A stretch of 64,000 bases of DNA from Gossypium raimondii (taxonomy: Eukaryota; Streptophyta; Magnoliopsida; Malvales; Malvaceae). The stretch is from the NCBI RefSeq assembly GCF_025698545.1, contig NC_068575.1, positions 56,615,980-56,679,979 of the forward strand, written 5' to 3'. A program made the position numbers and the translations under genes. Under the pieces are notes generated by a model that saw nothing but the letters and a program-made list of their open reading frames with translations, was not told the origin of the DNA and did no database searches. Shown here piece after piece: positions 45,674 to 57,810 of the stretch; within the stretch, counting starts at the first letter, position 1; each line of letters starts with the position of its first letter.

Positions 45674-48600
45674 TGTAACACCCCGATCCGAGTCCGTCGC
45701 CGGATTAGAGTTACGAGGCATTACCAATCAAAATCCGACCCAAAATTATTATTACCAAAATTAGTCAACAATTTATTTACAAAATTGGACCAGATATTAA
45801 AACATTAATAGACACAACAATGCCACTTTTGGACAGCAATAATCCTCCTCCTAACGGCAACATTTTACAACTAAAATACAATAAGTGTCTTAAATCGGAC
45901 AACCAATGATTCACATCACAACCTTAGCATATTAATTATCTAAATACCATAATTATGCCCTAATTTGACAAATCAATGCTTCATAATATAACAAAGACAT
46001 ATTAATTAGCTAATAACTTGTCTTAAGTTCAACTTTAACTCCCTCATGCAAGACAAACCGAACAAAGATGTAAGTTAACTTCAATTTTTTTATATACATC
46101 GAAAGCAATAATGAATGAACATCAAACTAAATAAAATTTTAAAGTATGGAGTTCAGCAGATTAAATAACACTTACTTATCTATCATAGCTTATACTATAA
46201 TCAAATATGTATAATTAAAATCTCTATTTTAATGACCTTTAAAACTATATGCATAGACACCAAAATAGGTCAAAACAAAGTAAGCCATTTTCGCATGGCT
46301 CATATTCACATATCCCAAAATTAAACATATTAACTAGACTATACATGCCATAGGTTCGAATTCAAAATATATAAAATACCAAAGAGGGTCGATAGTGTGA
46401 TAGACTATGCTGACGATCCCCGAGCTCGTAACGTGACTTCAAAATCTATAAAACAGAGATAAACAAATACAACACACGTTAAGCTATTTAAGCTTAGTAA
46501 ATCATGAGCAAAAATTCATATATATATACTTATACTTATTCCATCATTAAGTTAAAATAAACCAAAATCATTTATATATTTATATATATATATCAAATGC
46601 ATATAATCACTTAATTTAACATATTCAGATCACCGGCACTTAGCCTGCTAGGTTTATAACCTGATTCATATCACCGGCATTTAGCCTACTAGGCTTATAG
46701 CCTGATTCAGATCACCAAGCACTTAGCCTCGCTAGGCTTATAGCCCGATTCGGATCACCCAAGACTTAGCCTCGCTAGGCTTATAGCTCGATTCGGATCA
46801 CCGGCACTTAGCCTGCTAGGCTTATAGCCTGATTCAGATCACCAATTCCAAACTTGATAATTCAATGATTCAACCGAATACATTTATATATATATATATA
46901 TATCTTTATATTATAGATTCAACTACTACCATCATAATATTTAACTTCCATTATACTTAAATAATATATATTTCACATTCGAACATATTAAAATAATCTA
47001 AGCTAATAACTTCGTTCCTTTGATTCAGATCACCGGCACTTAGCCTGCTAGGCTTATAGCCTGATTCAGATCACCGGTACTTAGCCTGCTAGGCTTATAA
47101 CCTGATTCAGATCACAAATTTCAATTTCACATATACAAAATATTTCCTCAAATAATTCTTTATAACAAACACATGTTCATTGTAGTTCATGTCCAATTAA
47201 TTAAAAGTTTATAAATCATGTCTTCAATTCAATTCAAACACTTATAAATTTATAAACACAAATATATATATTTATATATTATTACTTAACTAAATTCAAT
47301 ACAAGAACTTAACATATATATATATATATATATATATCCACCTATTCAAAATAACTTTTACATGTATATCCGTACATATGCAAGACTACCCATATATATA
47401 TTTAACATTCACACCTTGAAATATGTTCAAAACCTATTCAAACATATATACGTATATGTTTCAACTCACACATATATATATACTTATTCAAATTATCTAT
47501 GCAAATGCAATATACATACTTTTAATCAAACTCAAAGATTATACATGAATGTACATATATATTTGAATTTTGTGTTTACATTTATAATCCTCATATCATC
47601 AAATATTTTCAACAACATAAACATATTGATACATGTTTAATATTCAAACAATGTATATATATTTTCTATATACCATTCGTACTTACAATTAATTCAAAGA
47701 CTTATATAGGCATATATTCATATATTCGAATATGGTATATACATATATACCATTTATATTTCAAACTTATTCAATCAAATTATTTTTAATTATAGATCAA
47801 CAAAAATAAAATAGATATACATACATATATACTGATTTAAATACGTTAAATAACTAGTAGATTTACCTTGGACGATGGAAAATCAAAGTCGGACGATTAT
47901 TCGACTAATTTGGCTTTTTCCCGATCTAACTCCGATTTCTTTGGTTCTCGATCTAAATATATTCAAAATAAGATAATTTATTTATTAACACATTCAATTT
48001 AGTCCAAAAACACATAATTTGGCAGATTACTATTTTGCCCCTAATATTTACACTTTTTGCAATTTACTCCCTATTGCATAAAACACAATTTACACAAAAT
48101 TTGCCCATACTACACAAGGGCCGAATATTCATGGTTCTCATACAAGTCCACACATTGCATTTATTTCACATTTTAGTCCCCCAAAAATTTAATTTCATAA
48201 TTTAGCCCTATTTACTCAATTTCACTAAAAATTCCAATACAAAACATATTAATCTATCACATATCTTTCATTTTTCATCATCAACTATCACAAAGTTCAA
48301 GCATTCATCAATGGCACATTTCAAAATCATCAACAATTCACAAAATTAAAACATGGGTTTTGAAGAACACAAAGCAACGATCTCAAAAACGTAAAAATTA
48401 TTAAAAACCGAACAAAGAACTAACCTCAATCAAGCTTTTATATGACCGAATGTAGCTAGGTTTTCTTTCTTTTTCTTTTGTTTACTTTCGGCTAGTGAAG
48501 AAGATGATAACCTTGAATTTTTCTTTGTTTTTAATTAACATATATTAGTTTGTTTTATTTATTTACCTTATTAACCTTTAATAAATAATTTATATTTCAT

Positions 48601-48911
48601 ATAACATAAGGATATAATTGTCCATAGCCACCCACTATCATTTCAAATGGTCTAATTGACATTTAAGACCCCCATTTTTAAAAGACAACATCAATTAGGT
48701 ATTTTTAGATTTAACCCATAAATTTTCATTTTACGCAATTAAACCCTTTTTATCAAATTGAACATTCAAACGATTAAATTTTCACACGAATTTTGCACAC
48801 CTATAACTTAACATATAATAGACACTAAAAATAATATTAAAATATTTTTCTGATTCGGATTTGTGGTCCCGAAACCACTATTCCGATTAGGGTCAAAACT
48901 GGGTTGTTACA
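45674..48911 (-). mobile_element. Solo LTR, 3.2 kb, in MULE relic, TSD ATATG
   Basis: Starts TGTAACACCCC and ends GGGTTGTTACA with ATATG on both sides (45669-45673 and 48912-48916). The right end, read inverted, matches the left end of the solo LTR at 8130, so the two are members of one family in opposite orientation. It holds a tandem repeat (next entry) and several TA-rich microsatellites, but no gene. It cut a transposase relic between its N-terminal and catalytic parts, so it is the younger insertion. Confidence 0.87.
46627..47115 (-). repeat. ~42-bp tandem repeat in solo LTR
   Basis: Unit CACCGGCACTTAGCCTGCTAGGCTTATAGCCTGATTCAGAT-like, 41-44 bp. Five units run from 46627 to about 46845 and two more from about 47028 to 47115. 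AGCCTGCTAGGCT is nearly palindromic. Arms are imperfect and there are no spacers, so this is not a CRISPR. Confidence 0.88.
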
Positions 48912-49676
48912 ATATGTGAGGAAGAAGTCGCTATTCTGGACGGTCAGAAAGTTTATCATGTCCTATACATGTGTTGTAGCTGGTATACACCATGGTTACC
49001 AATATCGACTAGATTTCTGATATTTTTTCCAGACATTATACTACGTATGGTGACCCAATTTATTATTTTTTAGGTATGTCGAATGATCATCCGAAATTGG
49101 ATTCGGATATGATATCTAACTTTATATTGTCAATAGTCAAAGCAGGTCCTAAAATACCGGTCCTTGTTTTGATTGCACACATCCATAGCGAGTTCGATTT
49201 CACCATGTCCTACCACAACGGATGATTGTAAAAACAGAAGGCATTGGAGAAGATGCATAGCAGGTGGGAGAAATCCTACAATGAATTATGGCAATGGTGT
49301 CAAGTACTGGAGCGGTGTGTACCAGGTTCCGTAACCGAGCTGCAAACGGAGCCTGCGTATTACGGCAATTGCTTGGTCCCTGGAAAAAGAGTTTTCCCTT
49401 ATTTTTTCTAGACTTTCAAGCAGTGCATAACTGCATTCTGATACTATAAGCCACTTGTTCAAATTGACGACATATTCCTGTATGAGAGATACGAGCATAA
49501 GTTGATAATAGTTGTTGCACACGATGGTAACTGAAGAATCATGCCAATAGCTTTTGCAATAACTTCGGAAGAATCCGGTGATGATTGAGATTTCTTCTTA
49601 ACTAAGCTGAGAAGGCATGTTGTGTTGCAGCCTGATGTGTACATCATTTCCGACAAGTGCACCAGAATACAACGTC

Positions 49677-49716
49677 GCGTCCTACATGGCGCGTTTTCAT
49701 TGATGTCGCAGTGAAA
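49677..49716. repeat. Truncated hairpin-related sequence at right edge
   Basis: GCGTCCTACATGGCGCG followed by TTTTCATTGATGTCGCAGTG resembles the left arm and loop of the hairpin at 44481-44548 in the same orientation; the second arm is missing after GAAA. Confidence 0.55.
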
Positions 49717-49719
49717 CAA

Positions 49720-52700
49720 CATAGATCAATAAATTTGTAGAATTTTAGCATACTTTCTAAAATAAATATTTTTCAGCATATTCTTATAATTTAACCCAAG
49801 TTGGTTGTATGTTAAAAGCTAAGAAATTAAAATACTATTCTTTAAAATAATTTTATACAATAATTATGCAGGTTTATATAGATTTTTTAGAATTTTAAAA
49901 CTCAAAATTTATACATCTAATTATCTTAAATTTAAATTAATAATACATATTTTAAGATAACTTTTAAATTTAATGACATAATTAAAAATATTTTTAAAAA
50001 AATTAAAATTAAATTTAATTATAATGATAATGATAATGATAATGATAATGATAATGATAATGATAATTTTTAAAAAATCTAATGATAACAAATTTAAATA
50101 TTAAGATAAATATTTATATTTATGATAATATTATTTATCTTTATAATAATTTTATACATAAAATTTTGATTTAATGCAATTTTACAAATCACTAAAAACA
50201 TTACCGAATTAATATTGTTTTATGTTGATATATTGCATATACAGATAATCATATTAATCTAATATAAAAATAAATGTATGTATTAATTTCTTTTAAATGC
50301 ATACAATTGAATCAAAATTAAAATTTTATATAGAACTGCAATTTAATTTTGATATGTAGCGCGAATCAAAATTTATATATTAAATTACATATATAACCAA
50401 AGTTTATATATAAAATTAATATTTATCTAATATTATAAATTATTAAATATTTACAGAATAGGGGAAAAGAAGTACAAATTCTGGTTAGGGAGAAATATAC
50501 CGACAATACAGTTTCATGCCATGTTTATTTGGCTTGTTCCATTGGTCAAAAGGAGTTGTTTATAAAGGTTGATTTATGTTTAAAGTCAATATAACTTAAT
50601 GCTTTCATATCTTTTGAATTGTCTACTTAATTTTGTACTTATAATAATAAATTCTTTATTCAAAAGTCAAATTAATTTATAAGTAAAATATTATTACCTA
50701 ATATATAAATTTTATAGAAATCTCTGATTTTTTTAAACATAATTATAATACTTTGAATAAATTTATAAGTAAAAGGAATTTATTATAATTGTTTTAATTT
50801 ATAAAATATATATAAGCGGATGCATTAATTTAAATATTAAAATTATTTTCATAAAATAAGTAATTATCATTTATTTTTTTAATATTTTAAGTAATATCAT
50901 ATAATTCTATTAATTATTAATGTTTGATTGTTGAATTATAAATTTAATTTTTTTCATAACTTTAGATTGGATTTATCTCCAAGACTCGAATCCTTATAAA
51001 TTGAGATTCTATCGGATTCGGATTATTGCCGGGACCGACGAACTTTGGAGCTTCCATGTTGAGTGTTTGCGGTGGGTTTTGAACCTAGTGTTCTGTTGGC
51101 CTACATACATATCCGACATTTTAAACAACGTTACCATACATTAAACCCTTTCTTTGGTCGTAAATTTTATTATTTGCATAGTAGATTCATCAATTTATGT
51201 ATTTACATTAGAACCGGAATTTGTGAAAAGATTCCCTGAACCATTCCCATTCTGAGATGAAGATTACTTATCAGAACTAGATTGCCTGGAAATCTTAGCT
51301 ACTGCTATACCAACAGAGGTTATGTTGAAATGAATCACATGGTCATAACCTCGTGCATGGAAGAATGTTGGCAAACGTGCCTGGAGTAGAGGGCACAGCC
51401 CGAATAAGAGAGTCTAGCTGTGGTTTGAGGCTTCTGTTGCAGTACGAACTACGTACTTTTTTTTTTTTTAATTTACAAGGAAAATGGAACTGTTCAATCT
51501 ACTAGTCAATGGCTACTATGGTCCAGGCAGCAGCCCGAGTACTTAGATGCCGAAGAGGCTATAAATTATAGTCTATCTTTATTGGACTTCTAAGATCTAA
51601 CCGCAACAGGCGGCCCCCGGGATACGTATATTCAACTCTCTAGTCTCTACGCTACTTAATGTATACATGCCCGCTGCTAAATGATAGATGAAAGAATATT
51701 AACAACAAGATGAGACGGAATTTAAAAGGTTGGCCTCTCCTTGCTAGATTCAGACTGATTACTACAATCATCCTTAAAACGTTTGTATATACAAGTTGAT
51801 TTATGTGGGAATTTGTTAGTTTTTCTCCTGCTTGCATCTTTACATCAATCATCTATACCATAATTTTCAACATTATTAGGTTCATCTTCCCGGCAATCGA
51901 TCTGCCGCCGGTGCAGTAGATTAATTAAAAGCTAGCTCTACCGGTTCAAAATCACATCACCTCAAATGGAAGTTTATACATGGGAAAAACTAGAGTAGTT
52001 TAATGGAAAATCAATGGTGAAAAAGCTGATTAGAAGCAGCGAATGGCGGTGCCTCTATTACAGGCAGACATTCAAAGTTGGCCGTGGCATATGTAATACA
52101 AGAGCCACTGTTATTTGTAACAAAGCGACTTGAAATATTGCCTTAATAGGAAGAAATGGAAAGGCAGTTTGCACACATGGGGGATGGGGATGGGCATAGT
52201 ATAGTTTTGAAGAAATGTTAAAGAGAGATGACAGCTGCCATCTTTTTCAGCAAAGTTAGGGTTACTTTGCAACAAAAAGTAAAACCAGCCACAGATATAT
52301 AGCAGTTGCCTGCAGTGTAGTGTAGGTAGAGAGTCCCGCCTAACTAAATTAGCCAAACACTAGACAACTCCTCCATCAATGCAAAGACAAAATAGGTAGT
52401 AATTTCGATTCAAAGATCTCTGTCTTCTGTTATCACTGACAACTACGTATCTCTGTATGAGAGAGAAATCTAAGTGTGTGTGTGGTCAAATCCATATTTC
52501 AAAAGCTTTTTCTTGTAAATACCTTTTTGTTTCATTTACTTCCTCAACTCAACTCGAATCCTTCCTCCTCATTACATTTTTATAATCTCTCTTTTTCTCG
52601 TAAATACCTGAAAACCAGTTCCGCTACCTATCACCATTCACCGCCTCCCTTATATAGCCGCTTTACCCTATTCTAAGAGCTGCCACCCACTACACTCTAA

Positions 52701-54290
52701 TTACTCGTTTATTTTAGCCTGTAAATGAAGGGTTTGTGGATCCTTTAGAACCTCTGTTTCACGGCTTTCAAAGCAATTATTTATTTCACTCAAGTATTGA
52801 ATTTACTGTAAATACATTTTTTAACTATTTAATAAAAACTCATTTTAATTTACATTTTATTAACAATTTATTATAATATAAACATTAACTTTCTATTCAA
52901 AGAAAGGCTAAATGTAATCTAAGTTAAATAAATGCACAATAATGAGGTAACAATATCAGAAATAAATAACCAAGTGATATTTAATCTTCCTTGGCTTTTC
53001 TTTGTTGATGAAATTCAGAGTTTGTCAAAGCCACGGTGGCTTCACACGAAGCCAAATACCAATACCTATTAGGCTGTGTTTGGTTCACGTAAATTAGCAT
53101 CTCCTTTTGGATCAACATTATTTCATTTGGATTTCAAGTCTTCTCATCATCATCTAATCTCACTTTCTCAAATAGGATAAATACTTATCTCATATTTCGA
53201 ACAAATTTTCCCTTCATTCTTATAATTTTAATTAATTTCACCCCTTTGGTTTAAACTTTAAATTTGATCTCTTTTTCTTTAATGGTAAACTAATAGCTGC
53301 CATACTTTATTATTATAATTATTGTATTTATTCAAATCATTTTTATTATATTTATGGTTTATGAATATTATAAATTTATTTTCACATCATATATTTACTT
53401 ATTATTAATATATTGATTGTAATAAAAAAATCAAAGGGACTAAATAGGGTAAAACCCAGTTCTATAACAAGGATAATTTAATAATATATACTTGTAGGTA
53501 ACCATGCATTTCATCAATCAAACACTAAAATCTTTCATTTTAGCCAAACAAATCAAACAATATAATATAACATATTCCATATTTCATATCATAATCCTAT
53601 GACTAAAAATAATCTCACCTTTCTCAAATTTGACATAACAAACAGAAAGAAAGAAACCAAGATTATGGAGGACAGCGAATTCCACAGTAGAGTGAGGTGG
53701 GTAGGTTGGATTAAGGTTAAACAAATTAGAGATAAAGATGAAATTAAAATCTATAAAGGATGCATAGTTACATGGCAATAGGGTTTTAATTGATATATGT
53801 AACTAAAGATGGAGTTAGAAAGACGTGAGATATAGTATGGTGGGCAGAATTGATTGGTATGTAAGTAATATGCGTAGTTGAAAATCCTATCATGTAATCA
53901 TAAATAAATTATATGCATAAAATGGCAGGGTTGGGAATTTGAGAGAACCGAGAAAAGCTTCAGCTTTGGCACCCACCTCTGAAGTATGAAAAGAACAGGT
54001 GATGAGCCAAATTAAGTTAATCAGCTCCCATGCAAACGTCCCTTTCTTACTTTGCTCTCCCCCACTTCTGCCGCCTCTGTTCTCTCTCTCTCATTCATCG
54101 TAAAAGCCAACCATTAATTTTTCTTTTTGCCCTTTATCCTATGCCCTTCATTAAATTTCTTTCGCTTATTTTTCTTTTCTATCTATCTGGTCCCGTTTGC
54201 AATGCCTCCACTCCACAAGCTGTACAAAACTATTCAAACTACAACCCTTGAAGCAAATTACCTACACTTACATTTACAATACAGCAAGTG
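49720..54290. other. Long AT-rich intergenic region
   Basis: No gene supported over 4.5 kb. It contains a hexamer microsatellite (50021-50066). A more balanced stretch at 51180-52700 gives no recognisable domain. At about 53073 GGCTGTGTTTGGTTCACG resembles a common MITE end, but a partner end was not found. The last few hundred bases are the YABBY promoter. Confidence 0.4.
50021..50066 (+). repeat. (ATAATG)n microsatellite
   Basis: About seven and a half perfect tandem copies of the hexamer. Confidence 0.92.
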
Positions 54291-54292
54291 CA

Positions 54293-54293
54293 C

Positions 54294-54318
<25 letters not shown>
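54293..54318 (+). repeat. (GA)n in YABBY 5' region
   Basis: A GA run about 210 bases before the YABBY ATG, probably within the 5' leader. GA tracts can bind BBR/BPC proteins in plants; no evidence for that here beyond the sequence. Confidence 0.8.
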
Positions 54319-54324
<6 letters not shown>

Positions 54325-54524
54325 AGCAAAACACATTGAGTCTGAGTTCCATTACTTAGCAGTATCTCTAAACTCTCTCATCTTCTTATCTTTTAGCACA
54401 ACTCAACAATCAAGAAGATCAGAGATCAAGGAGTTAGAAACCTATCAAAATCCACCCATCAGTCATTCTATCAATCAATCAATCAATTCAAAAGCTCATA
54501 AAAAATTCCCCCAAAAAAGAAAGG

Positions 54525-56175
54525 ATGTCGTCCTCATCAGTCTCATTTTCATCGGACCACCTCTCTCCCCCGGACCAGCTCTGTTACGTCCATTGCAACT
54601 TTTGCGACACTGTTCTAGCTGTAAACCTTTTCTTTTGTCCCTATTGTGTTTCATCTTCTTCTTTTTCCTCCAAAACCCTTTTTGGGCTTTTTATTTATTG
54701 TGTTATAGTATTTAAGAATGCATTCTCTTTGCTTTTGTATCATCTCAGGTGAGTGTTCCTTGCAGTAGCTTGTTCAACAACACAGTTATGGTTCGATGCG
54801 GCCACTGCACAAATCTTTTGTCAGTCGACATGCGTGGCTTGCTTCTTCCCACAGCTAATCAGCTTCACCTTGCCCATTCTTTCTTTACCCCACAGAATCT
54901 CCTGGTATATACATATTAAGTAGTTTCGTTTCTGATATGAAATTAGGGTATTATGTCAACAAACAAACACTGTAACTATGTTTTCCTCTTTCACTACAAA
55001 ATTCTTCACAGGAAGAGATCCGAAGTTGTGCACCACCAAATATGGTGATGATCAATCACCCAAACCCAAATGACACTGTTATTCGTGGAGCAGCTGAGCT
55101 TGAGGAGATAGCCAAACCTCCTGTGGTCAACAGACGTGAGATTCTTCACATTTTATTATTTATTTATTAGTAGCAAGAAAATTATAAGACAAAGTTTCAC
55201 AATATACCTTATATAGTTGAAGTAGCCTTTTCTTGAAAAAATGAGTTTGTTTTCCAGCTAAAATGAAGGCTAAGGCAAGAAGTGAAGGTTCAAGGCCCTA
55301 TGCTTTACATGCCTACTTAAATTAGTGCTTTCATTTCCTCTATGTCCCCCCAAACCCTAGGTTTCATGTTGTCAATGTACATTAAATTAGTTAAGAAAGA
55401 AATTGTCCGAAATTTCTATTTTCCCCTCCCCAAATATAGATCTAAATAAGAATCCATGCAAAGCAAGATAGATAGATGTGTATGAGAAAAGTGAGGGAGG
55501 TGATTTTTTTTAAAATGTTTAATGCATTTGTCTCTTTGCTTGTCTGAGATGGATGTGTGTATGTGCAGCTCCGGAGAAGAGACAGAGAGTGCCGTCTGCC
55601 TACAATCGCTTCATCAAGTAAGCTAATTAACTTATAATAAATTTACCCTCTTTTAACTTAATGGCTCATCTGATCGTCCAACTTACAAGTCTTATTTGAA
55701 TGGCAAACACACAATGAAACAAATGCTTCTAATCTATCAACTCTACAGGGAAGAAATCCAACGTATCAAAGCCGGGAATCCTGATATAAGTCACAGAGAC
55801 GCCTTCAGTGCTGCTGCCAAGAATGTAACCCCTTTTTTCTCTTAAACTTTAAAAATCACTCAAGTACTGCACAATCTAATTTGCTCAGCAACCATAAAAT
55901 AAAAGATAGGGTACTAATTTTCATCTTTTCCCCGTATTCTAGTGGGCCCACTTCCCGCGCATACATTTCGGACAAATGCCTGATCAAGCTGTTATGAAAA
56001 TGAAAAATAACGTACGCCAGCAGGTATTTCAATTCAGACCCTAAAGGTGCACTGTTTAGTCCTTGTGTTTCTTTATATTCGTTTTGATTCGGGATAATGT
56101 GTGTAGGAAGGAGAGGAGGCGGTGGTGAAAGATGGGTTCTTTGTGCCTACCAACGTCGGCGTCTCTCCCTACTAA
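54525..56175 (+). CDS. YAB1: YABBY transcription factor, FIL/YAB1 clade
   Basis: Seven exons: 54525-54620, 54749-54904, 55012-55135, 55569-55617, 55749-55824, 55943-56023, 56107-56175; all GT-AG, in frame, 216 residues. The C2C2 zinc finger uses C24/C27 and C49/C52 and is split by intron 1 after LA, as usual. The YABBY domain, HMG-box-like, covers about 125-178 ([48 protein letters not shown]). The N-terminus ([19 protein letters not shown]) and the C-terminus ending NVGVSPY place it in the FIL/YAB1/YAB3 group, not YAB2, YAB5, CRC or INO. These nuclear factors specify abaxial identity in lateral organs. Odd: R173 in HFPRIHFG, where I recall histidine (HFPHIHFG), and Q178 for leucine. Confidence 0.94.
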
Positions 56176-57225
56176 TATAATAAACCAAAGTCAAACTTTT
56201 AGGGTTTACTTGTTTCCTCTCCCTCTAGTTTTGTTTGTAGCTGCAGTTATTAGGGTTCGTATTAATCTTACAATATGTTTTCTTAGAAGACAGGTCCAAA
56301 CTTTGGGTTTCTAATATTATGTTGTTAGTAACTATGGGAATTGATCAGTGAAATTTAAACCTAGTTTAACATTTGTACATTTATGCTGATGAACAGCCTT
56401 ACCTCATAACTCTTCTTCAAATGCATGGCTAATCCTAATTAATCTTACCTTTACTTTTAGTTTCTATGTTCAATTTGTTCTTTAAACTTAACTAATATAC
56501 ACACATAAAAACTCCCTAAGAATGAAGATATATACCATGGGCGGAGGTAGAATTTTTGGATCAAACCGATAATATATCTAAATTTAATTATTTTAATGAA
56601 GGGCCGAAGGCTATTGATTAGATATACGTATGTGTGTATCAAAATCTTCTACATGTGTGCATACTTTTATTTTTTTATTTTTAAATATTCTTTCAGTCAG
56701 ATCGATGTTGTATAATCCTTTGAAGTTATAATCTTTTATATGTAAAAAAAACCTTAGAAAAGCCATTACAAATACTTATAATATCTGGTGAACTTTTGTT
56801 ACTGGTATTTGTAGTATACATAAATTGTGGATTTAGTCATTATACTTTTTAAATTATGCAGTTTTAGTTCTGACTCGAACGATAACAGTTAAACTCGCTA
56901 AATCAAGTTTTGCTACTAGTTTTGTACTATACATATTGCGGATTTAATACATGTTCTTTAATTTAATTGTTTTCCGTCATTGCACTTTTGAAATTTGAAA
57001 TTTTAACAATGATTTTAAATTAATTAACTAAAATAACGTGATTTTTTTTGCAAGTGCTATGTAAAAACAAGTTGGCATAGCTTTATACACACAATAATAT
57101 GCTTGTAGAACAAGTTTTTAAGAATAGCAAAAGTTAACGCCACAAATTTGACGTATAACGTTTGTTCAAGATTGAAATTTCAATATTCAAAAGTACATAG
57201 ACTAAAAATGAATAAATTAAAATAC
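56176..57225. other. YABBY 3' UTR and intergenic
   Basis: AT-rich 3' flank with no other supported feature. Confidence 0.45.
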
Positions 57226-57230
57226 ATAAA

Positions 57231-57805
57231 TGTTGATACAAAGTTTCAACAAGGGAGAAGATAAGGAGGAGAAGGTGGTGGAGACAGGAGGGCGATTCAC
57301 CTATGATAGGTGGAGAGCCAAAGTAGGAGGTTAAGGAGAGGAGAGGAGAAGAGGAAAGAGATGGCTAAGAAAACACCTAGGTTTTTCTTGGGGAAGAAGG
57401 AGAGATCCCTTGCCTCTTGCACTCAGAGGTATATATAGGGGTATCTCCTTGCCTCGTTTTGTCATGTAGCTAGCAATACAGAGGTAAGCCCGTCTATGTG
57501 GTCGGTCAGGTGGCAAGGCCTTTATAGGTAACTTGGTATTGTGTTGGTAATGTTGTGACTTTCTCCTTGTTAAGGTTGTGTGAAGTTATTGTGTCCCAAT
57601 GGTCTCTTAGTGGTCCTCACAGAGAGCCCGTAGCAAATCATCTCTAAAGTAACTTGAAGAGGATTCGTAGAGAATTACTCACAGAAGATTCTCGACGGAA
57701 GGTTGGTATAATGGGTACCCTCCGAAAGGGTTATTCTCAACGAAATGTCACTAACAGATTACCCCCTACTCTCCACGTGTCTTCATTAACGTAGGAAGTA
57801 TAACA
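57231..57805 (-). mobile_element. Solo LTR, 575 bp, TSD ATAAA
   Basis: Ends TGTTGATAC and GTATAACA are inverted matches, and ATAAA flanks both (57226-57230 and 57806-57810). The interior is GA-rich and distinct from its AT-rich flanks. On the minus strand CCCCTATATATACC (about 57427-57440) is a good TATA box, followed by a CT-rich leader; that suggests minus orientation. The TGTT...AACA type ends suggest a Copia-like family, uncertain. Confidence 0.72.
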
Positions 57806-57810
57806 ATAAA

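Larger units (their letters stand above)
44576..49690 (+). pseudogene. Mutator-like (MULE) transposase relic, interrupted
   Basis: Left part 44576-45673: an acidic N-terminal stretch (LYVDFVEEDEDG) then the MuDR N-terminal domain (PF03108 type) at 45505-45670 with LEVGMKFDTKDAFQAVVKQY, a stop, and HATGCPWKI. The solo LTR at 45674-48911 follows. Right part 48912-49690 resumes with a decayed transposase core (PF10551 type): PLVQIDDIFLYERYEHKLII, AHDGN, MPIAFAI, FFLTKLRRHV, ISDKC. There are multiple stops in both parts. The first aspartate of the DDE core lies in the QIDD motif, but the gene cannot be translated. The left frame has no ATG start here. Terminal inverted repeats and target duplication of the MULE itself were not found; the paired hairpin sequences at both sides are the only candidate boundaries. 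Confidence 0.82.

Noticed and set aside
46627-47115. Regular ~42-bp repeats as a CRISPR-like array
   Set aside because: Units are directly adjacent with no unique spacers, sit inside a solo LTR, and the genome is a plant's.
51230-51650. Possible minus-strand exon in a less AT-rich stretch
   Set aside because: Frames are short, break at stops, and match nothing I recognise.
53073-53800. MITE suggested by GGCTGTGTTTGGTTCACG
   Set aside because: No matching inverted end or target duplication was found on the right side.
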